Position numbers and translations under genes: made by a program
The notes under the pieces: model-generated
What the model saw: only the letters and a program-made list of their open reading frames with translations
Databases searched by the model: none
What the model was told of the DNA's origin: nothing
In this document: piece after piece, positions 48,377 to 56,741 of the stretch
Layout of the letters: each line of letters starts with the position of its first letter
How positions within the stretch are numbered: position 1 is the stretch's first letter
DNA from: Prauserella rugosa
Lineage (GTDB): Bacteria; Actinomycetota; Actinomycetes; Mycobacteriales; Pseudonocardiaceae
Length of the DNA: 64,000 nt
Assembly: GCF_000719975.1 (NCBI RefSeq)
Contig: NZ_JOIJ01000017.1
Span: 31,223-95,222 of the forward strand
Direction: 5' to 3'

Positions 48377-48574
48377 GCACACTCCTTCCCCATGAGCCTG
48401 GTCAGCGCGCTGGCGCGGCGCCAACACAGCTGGTGGCTAGATCGTCTCGTCGGCAGTGAGCGTTATCGTACGGACGTCCCCCTTTCGTGACGACACCAAG
48501 CCGTGACTTTTTTACGCAGAGTCGCGACGGTTGGTGCTAATGGTCACACGCCGGGGACGTGGGTGATGCCGTCC

Positions 48575-49318
48575 TCACGAATGCGGCGCAGTGCGATGTC
48601 CACTCAGAGTGTGCAGAATCCGGACATCGCCGGCGGAGTGGAACGCCACCGAGTTGCGGCCTCCGCGTTTCGCCTGGTAGAGGATCTGGTCCGCCAGCCG
48701 CAGGCGCGTGTGCGGATCTCCGTCGGCCGCCGCGACCCCTGCACTGACGGTCACGGCCAACCCTGGCCGCACGCGCGACCACGGGAACGCCTCCACGCGA
48801 GCCCCCGCGCGGTGCACGACGCGCACGGCCTCCGCACCCGACCTCGCGGGCACAGCCAGCACGAACTCCTCGCCGCCGTACCTGGCACAGAACGCACCGG
48901 TGGGCAACGCCTGACGGAGGATCCGGGCGACGTGCCGCAGTACCCGGTCACCGACGTCGTGGCCGAAGCGATCGTTGACGTCCTTGAAGTGGTCCAGGTC
49001 GACCATCGCCAACGCCGCGGATCCCAGCCCTGGAAGCACGCGGTCGAGATAGCGGCGATTGTGACTGCCGGTGAGCGGGTCGGTCAGACTCTCGTGTCGC
49101 AGCCGCTCGACCTCGTGCCGATGTTGCTCGGGCACCCCGGCGACGGTGGGCAGGTCGCGGGCGTGGTGCAACGCCGAACGCAGGTGTTCGTAGGCGCTGC
49201 GCCAGTCGCCCTGCTCGGCGAACGCGCTCGCCAACGACTCGTAGGCCGCCGTCAACGCCGACGGGTCGGAGTCCGGAACGTCCCGGACGTGCGCAGCCTG
49301 CGTACGGTTCCGTGTCAC
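48575..49318 (-). CDS. GGDEF-domain protein (diguanylate cyclase)
   Basis: A 247-residue protein from GTG 49318 with GGAGGTG upstream. The N-terminal 75 residues are helical (LTAAYESLASAFAEQGDWRS, TPR-like). The GGDEF domain begins LTDPLTGSHNRRYLDRVLPG, has FKDVNDRFGHDVGDRVL, and carries the active site ARYGGEEF. It should make cyclic di-GMP from GTP. No inhibitory RxxD site is obvious. Confidence 0.88.
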   Translation of the reverse strand: MTRNRTQAAHVRDVPDSDPSALTAAYESLASAFAEQGDWRSAYEHLRSALHHARDLPTVAGVPEQHRHEVERLRHESLTDPLTGSHNRRYLDRVLPGLGSAALAMVDLDHFKDVNDRFGHDVGDRVLRHVARILRQALPTGAFCARYGGEEFVLAVPARSGAEAVRVVHRAGARVEAFPWSRVRPGLAVTVSAGVAAADGDPHTRLRLADQILYQAKRGGRNSVAFHSAGDVRILHTLSGHRTAPHS

Positions 49319-49429
49319 CCCACGTCACCTCCGTCAGGTCAGACCCCCATGCACTCGATGTCGACAACGGAGAGGGCGCGCTTGAGCGTCCGACACCCGT
49401 GGAACGCGAGAATCGCTCGGGAGGACGAG

Positions 49430-50074
49430 TCAGATCCGGAACAACCGGGTGAAGGCGGCGAGCAGTTCCTTCGGACCGGTGATCGCGACGAGACCGTCGT
49501 CGAGAGCCGCCTCCGGGGAGATCTCGCCCGCCAACAGGGCGCGTACGGCGGGGCCGCTCTCGATGACCAGGTCGGGCGCGGGTGATTCGCCGACCGCGGC
49601 CGTGACCGCACCCGAGGCGACGTCGGCGTGCACCACCACGTCGCCGAGACGCAGCTCAAACCGGACGTCCGGATGCTCGCGCGCGGCCTCGGGCCGGAAC
49701 GTGGAGCGCAGCGCCATCACCATCGAGTCCGGGGTGAGGATCTCGTCCGGGCCGGGTTCGCCGAGCGAACGCGCACCCCAGCGCCCGAACGCCAGCACGA
49801 CGTCCTCAAGGTCGGCGCCGTACTCGGTGAGTTCGTAGACCACGGATCCGTCCGGCCGCGGCAGCACGCGCCGCTGCACGATCCCCGCGGCCTCGAGCTC
49901 CTTCAGCCGCGTCGACAGGACGTTCGTGGGAATGCGCGGGAGGCCGCGCTTCAGGTCGGTGTAGCGCTTGGGGGAGACGAGTAGATCGCGCACGATGAGC
50001 AACGCCCACCGTTCGCCGACCAGCTCGACGGCGCGAACGAGCCCGCAGAACTGGCCGTACTGACGCCTACCCAT
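49430..50074 (-). CDS. HxlR-family regulator with SCP2-like C-terminus
   Basis: A 214-residue protein from ATG 50074. The HxlR winged helix occupies residues about 1-100 (VELVGERWALLIVRDLLVSP; NVLSTRLKELEAAGIVQRRV). The rest (FELRLGDVVVHADVASGAVT; GPAVRALLAGEISPEAALDD) resembles SCP2 sterol-binding domains found in some members. Ligand unknown. Confidence 0.85.
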   Translation of the reverse strand: MGRRQYGQFCGLVRAVELVGERWALLIVRDLLVSPKRYTDLKRGLPRIPTNVLSTRLKELEAAGIVQRRVLPRPDGSVVYELTEYGADLEDVVLAFGRWGARSLGEPGPDEILTPDSMVMALRSTFRPEAAREHPDVRFELRLGDVVVHADVASGAVTAAVGESPAPDLVIESGPAVRALLAGEISPEAALDDGLVAITGPKELLAAFTRLFRI

Positions 50075-50185
50075 CCTGCGAATTCTACCGCCTCGTGCAG
50101 CACCCGAACCGAACTTGCAATTCCGCAGCGACGACGTGCATGTGCCGGGTCCGTGGCCGTCGTGTGCGCGTGCGGACGCCGCTGG

Positions 50186-51328
50186 TCAGCCGCCCGAGTG
50201 CATCATGTCGGCACCCTCGGGCACGCACGGGTCGTCCGGGTCGTCGAGCCAGCCGTGCGGGAGCGTCACCTTGCCCGGTGAGCCCTGCCTGCCACGCGGG
50301 CCGGTGGCGGCGTCGACGGGGAACGGCACGTCGTGGTCGAGCTTGCCGATGAGGTCGTCAAGCTCGGCGAGCGTCGACACCGTCGCGAACGCCCTCCGCA
50401 GCTCCGAGCCGACCGGGAAGCCCATGAAGTACCAGGCCATGTGCTTGCGGATGTCGCGCATCGCCTTGTCGTGGCCGTCGTGCTCGATGAGCAGCTCGGT
50501 GTGCCTGCGCAGCACGCGCGCCACCTCGCCGAGGTTCGGCGGCTCCGGCGCGGGACGTCCCTGGAACGCGGCCTCGAGCTCGCCGAACAACCACGGCCTG
50601 CCGAGGCACCCCCGTCCGACGACGACCCCGTCGCAGCCGGTCTCCCGCACCATGCGGACGGCGTCGTCGGCGGTGAAGATGTCGCCGTTGCCGAGCACCG
50701 GAATGCCCGTGACGACCTCCTTCAGGCGCGCGATGTGCGACCAGTCGGCCTGGCCGGAGTAGCGCTGGGCGGCAGTGCGCGCGTGCAGCGCGACGGACTT
50801 GGCGCCCTCGGCCTCCGCGATGCGACCGGCGTCGAGGTAGGTGTGGTGCTCGTCGTCGATGCCGACGCGGAACTTCACCGTCACCGGCACGCCCGCCGGC
50901 TCGGCCGCCTCGACGGACGCACGGACGATGTTGCCGAACAGCGTGCGCTTGTACGGCAGCGCCGACCCGCCACCCTTACGTGTCACCTTCGCGACCGGAC
51001 AGCCGAAGTTCATGTCGACGTGGTCGGCGAGACCCTCGCCCACGATGATCTTCACGGCCTCGCGCATCGTGGCCGGGTCGACGCCGTAGAGCTGCATCGA
51101 CCGCGGGTACTCGCCTTCGGCGAAGGTCATCATGTGCATCGTGCCCGGGTGCCGCTCGACCACGGCGCGGGCGGTGATCATCTCGCACACGTACAGCCCG
51201 GCGCCGTACTCCTGGCACAGCTGGCGGAACGCGACGTTCGTGATGCCCGCCATCGGAGCGAGCACGACGGGAGGATCGACCCGATACGGGCCGACCTGCA
51301 GCGCAGGCGTCGTCAGGGTGGCGGTCAT
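50186..51328 (-). CDS. dusB: tRNA-dihydrouridine synthase
   Basis: A 380-residue FMN enzyme from ATG 51328. It has VLAPMAGITNVAFRQLCQEY near the start, the catalytic Cys in NFGCPVAKVTRKGGGSAL near residue 107, HARTAAQRYSG and the FMN phosphate region VLGNGDIFTADDAVRMV. It reduces uridine in the D-loop of tRNA. Matches Rv0823c, which follows the LCP gene in M. tuberculosis. Confidence 0.93.
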   Translation of the reverse strand: MTATLTTPALQVGPYRVDPPVVLAPMAGITNVAFRQLCQEYGAGLYVCEMITARAVVERHPGTMHMMTFAEGEYPRSMQLYGVDPATMREAVKIIVGEGLADHVDMNFGCPVAKVTRKGGGSALPYKRTLFGNIVRASVEAAEPAGVPVTVKFRVGIDDEHHTYLDAGRIAEAEGAKSVALHARTAAQRYSGQADWSHIARLKEVVTGIPVLGNGDIFTADDAVRMVRETGCDGVVVGRGCLGRPWLFGELEAAFQGRPAPEPPNLGEVARVLRRHTELLIEHDGHDKAMRDIRKHMAWYFMGFPVGSELRRAFATVSTLAELDDLIGKLDHDVPFPVDAATGPRGRQGSPGKVTLPHGWLDDPDDPCVPEGADMMHSGG

Positions 51329-51373
51329 ACCCCCAGGTTAATGGCCCCGGCCCCCGACCAACCCCGGGGAGCG

Positions 51374-51466
51374 CGTGTTGCACCCCCAGGAGCCCGTGTT
51401 GCGCCTCCGGGGGCGCGTGTTGCGGATTCAGGGGCGGGTGTTGCGGACTCAGGCGACCGTGGCGCA
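51374..51466 (+). repeat. 21-bp-period array G, 5 copies
   Basis: CGTGTTGCG-type cores at 51374, 51395, 51416, 51437 (GGTGTTGCG) and 51458 (degenerate), all 21 bp apart. Unlike the other arrays it lies upstream of dusB (start 51328) and reads away from it; no plus-strand gene ends here. Confidence 0.88.
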
Positions 51467-51797
51467 GCCCCGAGACCCCGCCCGGTCGCCGCGCGAGCGG
51501 TTCGACACCGGCGTGCGCATCCGACCGTGACGCCGCAACGGAGATCCACCGAAAGACCTGCCGCCAAGGCCGCGACCACAACCCAGCGCGAGCGTTCACA
51601 ATTCGTTGTCCACCGATTATCCGAAACGCAAATCTTCGTTCCGGCGAACTTCGCCAATTAATCCGCACGGATGCCCATGAATTCGTTCAGTAATACCAGC
51701 AATCACCGATCGGAGCTATCCCCCACAGAATCACGGTCACTATCTTCCACCGTATGGGTCCGCACTGTGCGTACCCGTACGGTGATCGGGGACGAGG
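51467..51797. other. Gene-free stretch upstream of the Mrr-like gene
   Basis: About 330 bp, noticeably more AT-rich than its surroundings near 51595-51720. It contains small inverted repeats (GGCGA-ACT-TCGCC) and probably the promoter of the nuclease gene. No reading frame with a start and ribosome binding site is convincing. Confidence 0.4.
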
Positions 51798-53366
51798 ATG
51801 GAGCGCCACAGTGAATTCTTCTCGGACTTCTTCCCGGAGTCCGAGCATCACGGGCCACTGACTGGTCGAGAAGACGTCGATATCCCCATGATTCCACGCC
51901 AGGCCGACCGCGAAGCATGGGATTACCACACCGAGCGCAAGTACGCCGAGGCCGCGGCGATGACCGACGCCGTCGCCGAGCGCGTGCGCGCACTCGACGG
52001 ACTTCTCGTGGACGCGCTCGGACACGCTCCATTCGATTTCTCCCGCCTCCGCCGATCCTTCGAACCCCGGGAGTTCACCCCGGCCCCCGAACTCATGCTG
52101 CACACGGCGTTGCCGAAATGGGCCGACTACCGCCCACCTGCGTCTACTGTGGACCGTCTTTTCCCCGACGGCCGTCGCAGGGCTCTGCGGAAAGCCCGTG
52201 CACGGTTCGAGGCGGATCTGGCCGAGCGGCAGGCAGAACAGGGCCTTCGCAGGCGCAGACTCCGGGCCGCGCGGGCGGAACACGATGCCGCCGAGCACGC
52301 CAGGGCCGAGGAGGTGGCACGGCACAACATCGAGGTCGACGAGCTCGAACAGCGCGTGCGGGGACTCGATCCCGACGCCGTGTCGGAATACTTCACGCGG
52401 GTGGTGGCGGCACAACCAGTTCCCGCGCATGTCGCAGGAACGGCCGATGTTTCGTACGAACGACAGGGCCGCACACTCTTCATCGCCCGCATGCTGCCGG
52501 ACGTGGACGTGATTCCGGACGTCGAGGAATACCGTTACGTTTCCGCGCGAGACGAGATCGTGGCCGAGAAAAGGGCGCCGGAGGAGATCCGGTCCCGCTA
52601 CGCCGCGCTGGTCGCCAGGCTGGTGCTGCGGACGATGCGGGACGTGTTCGAGGCGCATCCACGAACCGTCGTGGACGAGGTGGTCGCGAGTGGACACGCC
52701 CGAACGCGCGACAAGGCGACCGGTCGACCAGCCGCCCCGTGCCTGGTGAGCGTCTCGGCAAGCCGTGCGCAGTTCTCCGACCTGGTACTCGACAGGCTGG
52801 ACCCGACGGAATGTCTTCGTCACCTGCACGCCAGGGTGTCACCGCACCCGTGGGACCTCGAAGCCGTCCGGCCGATCTTCGATCCGGACCTGTCCGAGTA
52901 CCGCGTCACGTCGGCGCGCGACGCGACCGCCGGACTCGACGGAAGGCCCGTGCTCGCCGAGTTGTCACCCACCGATTTCGAACACCTCGTACGGCGGCTC
53001 TTCGAGGCGATGGGAATGCGCGCGTGGACCACGCAGGCCTCGCACGACGGCGGGATCGACGCCGTCGCGGTCAACGAGGACCCCATCGTCGGCGGGCTCT
53101 GCGTGGTCCAGGCGAAGCGATACCGGGCGGCCGTCCCCGCCGAGGCCGTGCGGTCGCTGGCCGGCGTGATCGAGGACCGGCGCGCGAACCGGGGAGTGCT
53201 CGTCACGACGTCGTGGTTCGGGCCGTCCGCACACGAGTTCGCCCGGCGGAACGGGCGCATCCAGCTCGTCGAGGGCGGCGAACTGAAACACCTGCTCGCC
53301 GAACACCTGTCCCTGGACGCGATCGTCGGCATCTCGGACACCGGCGGACACAACACGACGACGTGA
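51798..53366 (+). CDS. Mrr-like restriction endonuclease-fold protein
   Basis: A 522-residue protein from ATG 51798 with GACGAGG upstream. Residues about 135-200 are Arg/Glu/Ala-rich and predicted coiled coil (RRRALRKARARFEADLAERQ). The C-terminal domain, about 388-515, has the PD-(D/E)XK pattern of Mrr nucleases: SPTDFEHLVRRLFEAMG, HDGGIDAVAV with D near 420, VVQAKRY near 437 and GVLVTTSWFGPSAHEFARRN. The N-terminal 380 residues match no family I know. No methylase lies nearby, so a methyl-dependent or stand-alone nuclease is possible. Array H overlaps its 3' end. Confidence 0.85.
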   Translation: MERHSEFFSDFFPESEHHGPLTGREDVDIPMIPRQADREAWDYHTERKYAEAAAMTDAVAERVRALDGLLVDALGHAPFDFSRLRRSFEPREFTPAPELMLHTALPKWADYRPPASTVDRLFPDGRRRALRKARARFEADLAERQAEQGLRRRRLRAARAEHDAAEHARAEEVARHNIEVDELEQRVRGLDPDAVSEYFTRVVAAQPVPAHVAGTADVSYERQGRTLFIARMLPDVDVIPDVEEYRYVSARDEIVAEKRAPEEIRSRYAALVARLVLRTMRDVFEAHPRTVVDEVVASGHARTRDKATGRPAAPCLVSVSASRAQFSDLVLDRLDPTECLRHLHARVSPHPWDLEAVRPIFDPDLSEYRVTSARDATAGLDGRPVLAELSPTDFEHLVRRLFEAMGMRAWTTQASHDGGIDAVAVNEDPIVGGLCVVQAKRYRAAVPAEAVRSLAGVIEDRRANRGVLVTTSWFGPSAHEFARRNGRIQLVEGGELKHLLAEHLSLDAIVGISDTGGHNTTT

Positions 53367-53441
53367 ACCCGCAACACGGACCCCTGAATCCGCAACACGC
53401 GACCACGAAACCGCAACACGGGCTCCCGAGGGCGCAACACG
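53350..53441 (-). repeat. 21-bp-period array H, 5 copies, first copy inside a coding region
   Basis: GCAACACG-type cores at 53350 (ACAACACG), 53371, 53392, 53413 and 53434, all 21 bp apart. The copy at 53350 lies within the last codons of the Mrr-like gene (stop 53364-53366) yet is in phase with the rest. In minus-strand reading the array follows the SOD-like gene's stop. Confidence 0.9.
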
Positions 53442-53469
53442 CCGCCCCGGGGGTGCGACCCGGGGTTCG

Positions 53470-54057
53470 TTAGAGGTCGACGTTGATGCAGGCCAGGCGG
53501 GCTCCTGCGTCTCCCGCCTCTCCCGGGTGGGTCGACGTGTGGTGTTCGTGGATCACCACGGAGGCCGGCCTGCGGTCGCCGTACGGCCAGTCCACATGCG
53601 ACACCGCAAATCCGTTACCCCGCGCCGAGGTCGTGAAGTCCAGCCACACCTCGTTGTCCGGGTTGGCGTACTCGGGGTCGGTGGACGGTTGGTTCGGGTC
53701 CTGCACGTGCTGGTAGTGCGGGCCCGCGTCGTCGCCGGTCGGGCCGCACGGGTTCTCGTGGACGTGGGCGCCGTAGTGCCGGTTGGGCACGAGGCCCTTG
53801 ACGGCGAGTTTGGTGGTCGTCCCGACCCCGTCGGCCGAGAGCGAGAACGCCGCGGCCCGCGCTCCGCTCGGCACGAGTTCCAGGTCGTAGGTCGTCGCGG
53901 TGGCGCCGTCGACGTACGGCGCGAACGTTCCGTGCGAGAACGCCACGGGGCTGTGCGGAACGTCGGCGGGGACGGCGGGCTCCGCGGCCGTCGCGGTGCC
54001 GGCACCCACGAGGGCGACAGCGGACGTCAGGGCAAGAACAGCAGGGAGTCGTCTCAT
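53470..54057 (-). CDS. Secreted Cu/Zn superoxide dismutase-like protein
   Basis: A 195-residue protein from ATG 54057; an upstream start at 54093 would precede the signal peptide awkwardly. Signal peptide: RRLPAVLALTSAVALVGAGT...ATAA. The metal-site pattern includes HYGAHVHENPCGPTG, GPHYQH and VVIHEHHT. The disulfide Cys pair (in ENPCG and near the end, LACINVDL) is present. It probably dismutates superoxide outside the membrane, but the Arg of the active channel was not verified. Confidence 0.85.
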   Translation of the reverse strand: MRRLPAVLALTSAVALVGAGTATAAEPAVPADVPHSPVAFSHGTFAPYVDGATATTYDLELVPSGARAAAFSLSADGVGTTTKLAVKGLVPNRHYGAHVHENPCGPTGDDAGPHYQHVQDPNQPSTDPEYANPDNEVWLDFTTSARGNGFAVSHVDWPYGDRRPASVVIHEHHTSTHPGEAGDAGARLACINVDL

Positions 54058-54172
54058 GGTCTGTCGATAGCGCGAAAGCGTGATCGACGGCAAGGAGCGT
54101 CACACGGTCGTGCGATCTCACTCCGTGACACGTACGCGGCCGGTGTTCGGACCCGGTCGTAATCTGGGCCGT

Positions 54173-55135
54173 GTGACATCAGGGAACGGGACGGCGACCG
54201 GAGGCGGCGTAACCAGGGACCGAACCTGGCTCGTCGCGATTGCGGCCGCGCTGTGGGGAACCGACGGACTGCTGCGCCTGCCGCTCGCGGAGGACCTGCC
54301 CTCTGGCACGGTCGTGTTCTGGGAGCACCTGATCATCGTCGTGTTGCTCGCGCCCTTCGTGCCGCGTGCGGTGCGGGCGCTGGCGCGGTGCGGACTGAAG
54401 GAACGGATCGCCGTGCTGATCATCGGCGGGGGTTCGTCGGCGTTGGCGACCGCGTTGTTCACGGCGGCGTTCCAGACCGGCGACGCGATCACGCCGCTGG
54501 TGTTGCAGAAGCTGCAACCGCTGTTCGCCGTGTTCGCCGCGTGGGCGGTACTGGGTGAACGCCTCCGCGGTGGATACGTCTACTTCGCCGTGCCCGCGAT
54601 ACTCGGCGCGTGGCTGCTGGCGTTCGCCGACCCGCTGGACATCGAGTTCAGCGCCGCCCGCGCGGCACTGCTCGCCCTCGGCGCCGCGGCCTTGTGGGCG
54701 GCGGGAACGGTCCTGGGACGCATGGTGTCGACCAGCCTGCCGTCACGCGACGTGACCACGCTGCGATTCACCGTAGGACTTCCCGCCGCGGCGATTATCG
54801 TTGCGGTCCAAGGGAACCCCTACACGGTGAGCTGGGACAACGCGACAGGCCTCGCGCTGCTCGCGCTGGTTCCCGGACTGGTCGCGCTCAGCCTGTACTA
54901 CGTGGGCCTGCGCGCGACCCCCGCCGCACGCGCGACGCTCGCCGAGCTGGCCTACCCGGCGACGGCCGTGGTCATCGGCGTGTCCTTACTGGACGAGACG
55001 ATGAGCGCCACGCAGTGGATCGGGCTCGTGATGGTCGTCGCCGCCGTGACGGCCCTCGGCTGGCATGAACGGCGCGCGCAGCGTGAACCCGTGGTGGAGC
55101 CGCCCGCGCCGGCGTTGGCGGGCGGACGCGAGTAG
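54173..55135 (+). CDS. EamA/DMT-family transporter
   Basis: A 320-residue ten-helix transporter from GTG 54173. Two EamA halves are seen (ALWGTDGLLRLPLAEDLPSG; GVSLLDETMSATQWIGLVMV). TAATCT 13 bp upstream and no ribosome binding site suggest a leaderless mRNA. Substrate unknown. It is followed 19 bp later by a co-directional small membrane-protein gene. Confidence 0.88.
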   Translation: MTSGNGTATGGGVTRDRTWLVAIAAALWGTDGLLRLPLAEDLPSGTVVFWEHLIIVVLLAPFVPRAVRALARCGLKERIAVLIIGGGSSALATALFTAAFQTGDAITPLVLQKLQPLFAVFAAWAVLGERLRGGYVYFAVPAILGAWLLAFADPLDIEFSAARAALLALGAAALWAAGTVLGRMVSTSLPSRDVTTLRFTVGLPAAAIIVAVQGNPYTVSWDNATGLALLALVPGLVALSLYYVGLRATPAARATLAELAYPATAVVIGVSLLDETMSATQWIGLVMVVAAVTALGWHERRAQREPVVEPPAPALAGGRE

Positions 55136-55154
55136 CGACCGAGGGAGGTCTGCC

Positions 55155-55628
55155 GTGAGCGAAGTCCCCACCGGAACCGGCAGCGACACCGACGGTGAAC
55201 CGCACCATCAGCGGCTCACCCGGAACGTCAACGAGCTGCTCGGCGAGCTGCGGGTCGCGCAGGCCGGGGTGCAGATCCTGTTCGGCTTCCTGCTGGCGGT
55301 GGCGTTCACGGCGCAGTTCCGGGAGGCCAGCGGGTTCGAGAAGACCGTGCACCTGGTGACGGTGCTGTTCACGGCGTCGGCCACGGCGCTGCTGACCGCC
55401 CCCGCCGCGTGGCACCGCATGTTGTTCCGCGCCGGGCGGAGGCAAACGATCCTGCGCGTCGGCAACCGCATGGTGATCGCGGGGTTGGCGTGTCTGTCGA
55501 TCGCGGTGACGCTCACCGTCGGCCTGATCGCGAAGGTGATCTACGGCCCGGTGGCGATGGCCGTCGCCGTCACCGTCATCGGCGCCCTCTTCTCCACCCT
55601 CTGGTTCGTCATCCCCTCCCGGTTGTAG
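55155..55628 (+). CDS. DUF6328-like membrane protein
   Basis: A 157-residue protein from GTG 55155 with GGGAGG upstream. Four helices; the motif RLTRNVNELLGELRVAQAGV-QILFGFLL is characteristic of this actinobacterial family. No function is known. Confidence 0.85.
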   Translation: MSEVPTGTGSDTDGEPHHQRLTRNVNELLGELRVAQAGVQILFGFLLAVAFTAQFREASGFEKTVHLVTVLFTASATALLTAPAAWHRMLFRAGRRQTILRVGNRMVIAGLACLSIAVTLTVGLIAKVIYGPVAMAVAVTVIGALFSTLWFVIPSRL

Positions 55629-55635
55629 CCCCCGT

Positions 55636-55672
55636 GGGCCCCATGGTTGCGTTGAACGCAACCATGGGGCCC
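55636..55672. terminator. Perfect 18-bp hairpin between convergent genes
   Basis: GGGCCCCATGGTTGCGTT at 55636-55653 is exactly complementary to 55655-55672. It follows the DUF6328-like gene by 7 bases and precedes the stop of the convergent gene by 22, so it can terminate both. Confidence 0.85.
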
Positions 55673-55694
55673 TTGGGAGCTCCAACCCGGAGCC

Positions 55695-56711
55695 TCAGTC
55701 CTCGTCAGTCAGGTACGGGTGCAGGCCGCGGGCGTCGGTGTAGCGCGGGTCGGGCCGGAACCAGGTGACGACGTCGGTGTCGAACGCGTCGAGGTCGGAG
55801 ACGTCGTAGAGCTCCTCGTGCGCCCCGTCGGGGAAGGCGTAGTCGTCGAAGTGGGCCAGGATCTCCGTGACCCGCTCCTCCGGGACCGCCTCGGCGAGGT
55901 CGAGTTCCAGCTCGGCGCGCGACTTGACGACGTGCAGGGCCAGCGCCTCGGCCGTGCACAGCGGGGCCGTCCACTCCTCCTGCGTCAGCCGGTAGCCGAG
56001 GACGGCCGTCGTGACCAGGAGCTGCTTGGCGAACAGCGCCGTGTACTGGTCGGCGTACTGCTGGGGCAGCTCGTCGAGCACCCACAGGGCCTCGACGTCG
56101 ACCGCGGTGGCGTCCTCGTCCTCGAGCAACTGGATGTCGCCGAACAGTTCGTCGGTGACCATCTCGACGCCGTGCATGAGTGCGCCGGCGACGTAGCGCG
56201 CCTCCTGCTCGGTGACGTCGCCGCCCTCGGTGAAGCCGAACGCGTCGAGGTCGAAGGCGCTGAGGTACTGGGAGGCGTCCAGCAGGCGTTGCCTGCGTTC
56301 GGCGAGTTCGGCCTGGTCCTGCGGGTCGATCTCGATGGGCCCCTCGTCGGGCTCTGCCGACGCGGCCAGCGCACTCTCGAGCTGGTCGTCGGTCGCGGTG
56401 ACCGCGCAGTGCTTGACCTGCCACCCGCGGAGCAGTTCGGTCTCCTCGAGCAGCTGTTCGAGTACGGCCCTGGTGGCGTCCTCGGCGAACACGAGCGCGG
56501 GCGCGTCCAACAGCCAGCTGACGTTCGCGCCGCCGAGGTGGGCGTGCACCGTGTGTTCGACGGGGGTGATCTCGACACCGTCCGGCCCCTCGATCCCGGC
56601 CAACCGGGACAGCCGCGTGTCGAGCAGCGCCACCACGCCGACTTGCTGGAGCGCGTCCAGGTCAGGACCGTCTTCCGGGGCGGTGAGCTCTGCCGACAGT
56701 TGGTACTCCAC
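55695..56711 (-). CDS. Unknown acidic protein
   Basis: A 338-residue protein from ATG 56711, rich in Asp, Glu and Leu, with no signal peptide or membrane segment. It is helical (LDAFGFTEGGDVTEQEARYV; LPQQYADQYTALFAKQLLVT). I recognise no family. It starts 30 bp after the LAL-type regulator's stop in the same direction, so it may be co-transcribed. Confidence 0.75.
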   Translation of the reverse strand: MEYQLSAELTAPEDGPDLDALQQVGVVALLDTRLSRLAGIEGPDGVEITPVEHTVHAHLGGANVSWLLDAPALVFAEDATRAVLEQLLEETELLRGWQVKHCAVTATDDQLESALAASAEPDEGPIEIDPQDQAELAERRQRLLDASQYLSAFDLDAFGFTEGGDVTEQEARYVAGALMHGVEMVTDELFGDIQLLEDEDATAVDVEALWVLDELPQQYADQYTALFAKQLLVTTAVLGYRLTQEEWTAPLCTAEALALHVVKSRAELELDLAEAVPEERVTEILAHFDDYAFPDGAHEELYDVSDLDAFDTDVVTWFRPDPRYTDARGLHPYLTDED

Positions 56712-56741
56712 GGCGTGCAGTGTGGCACGACACGCCCCGTG

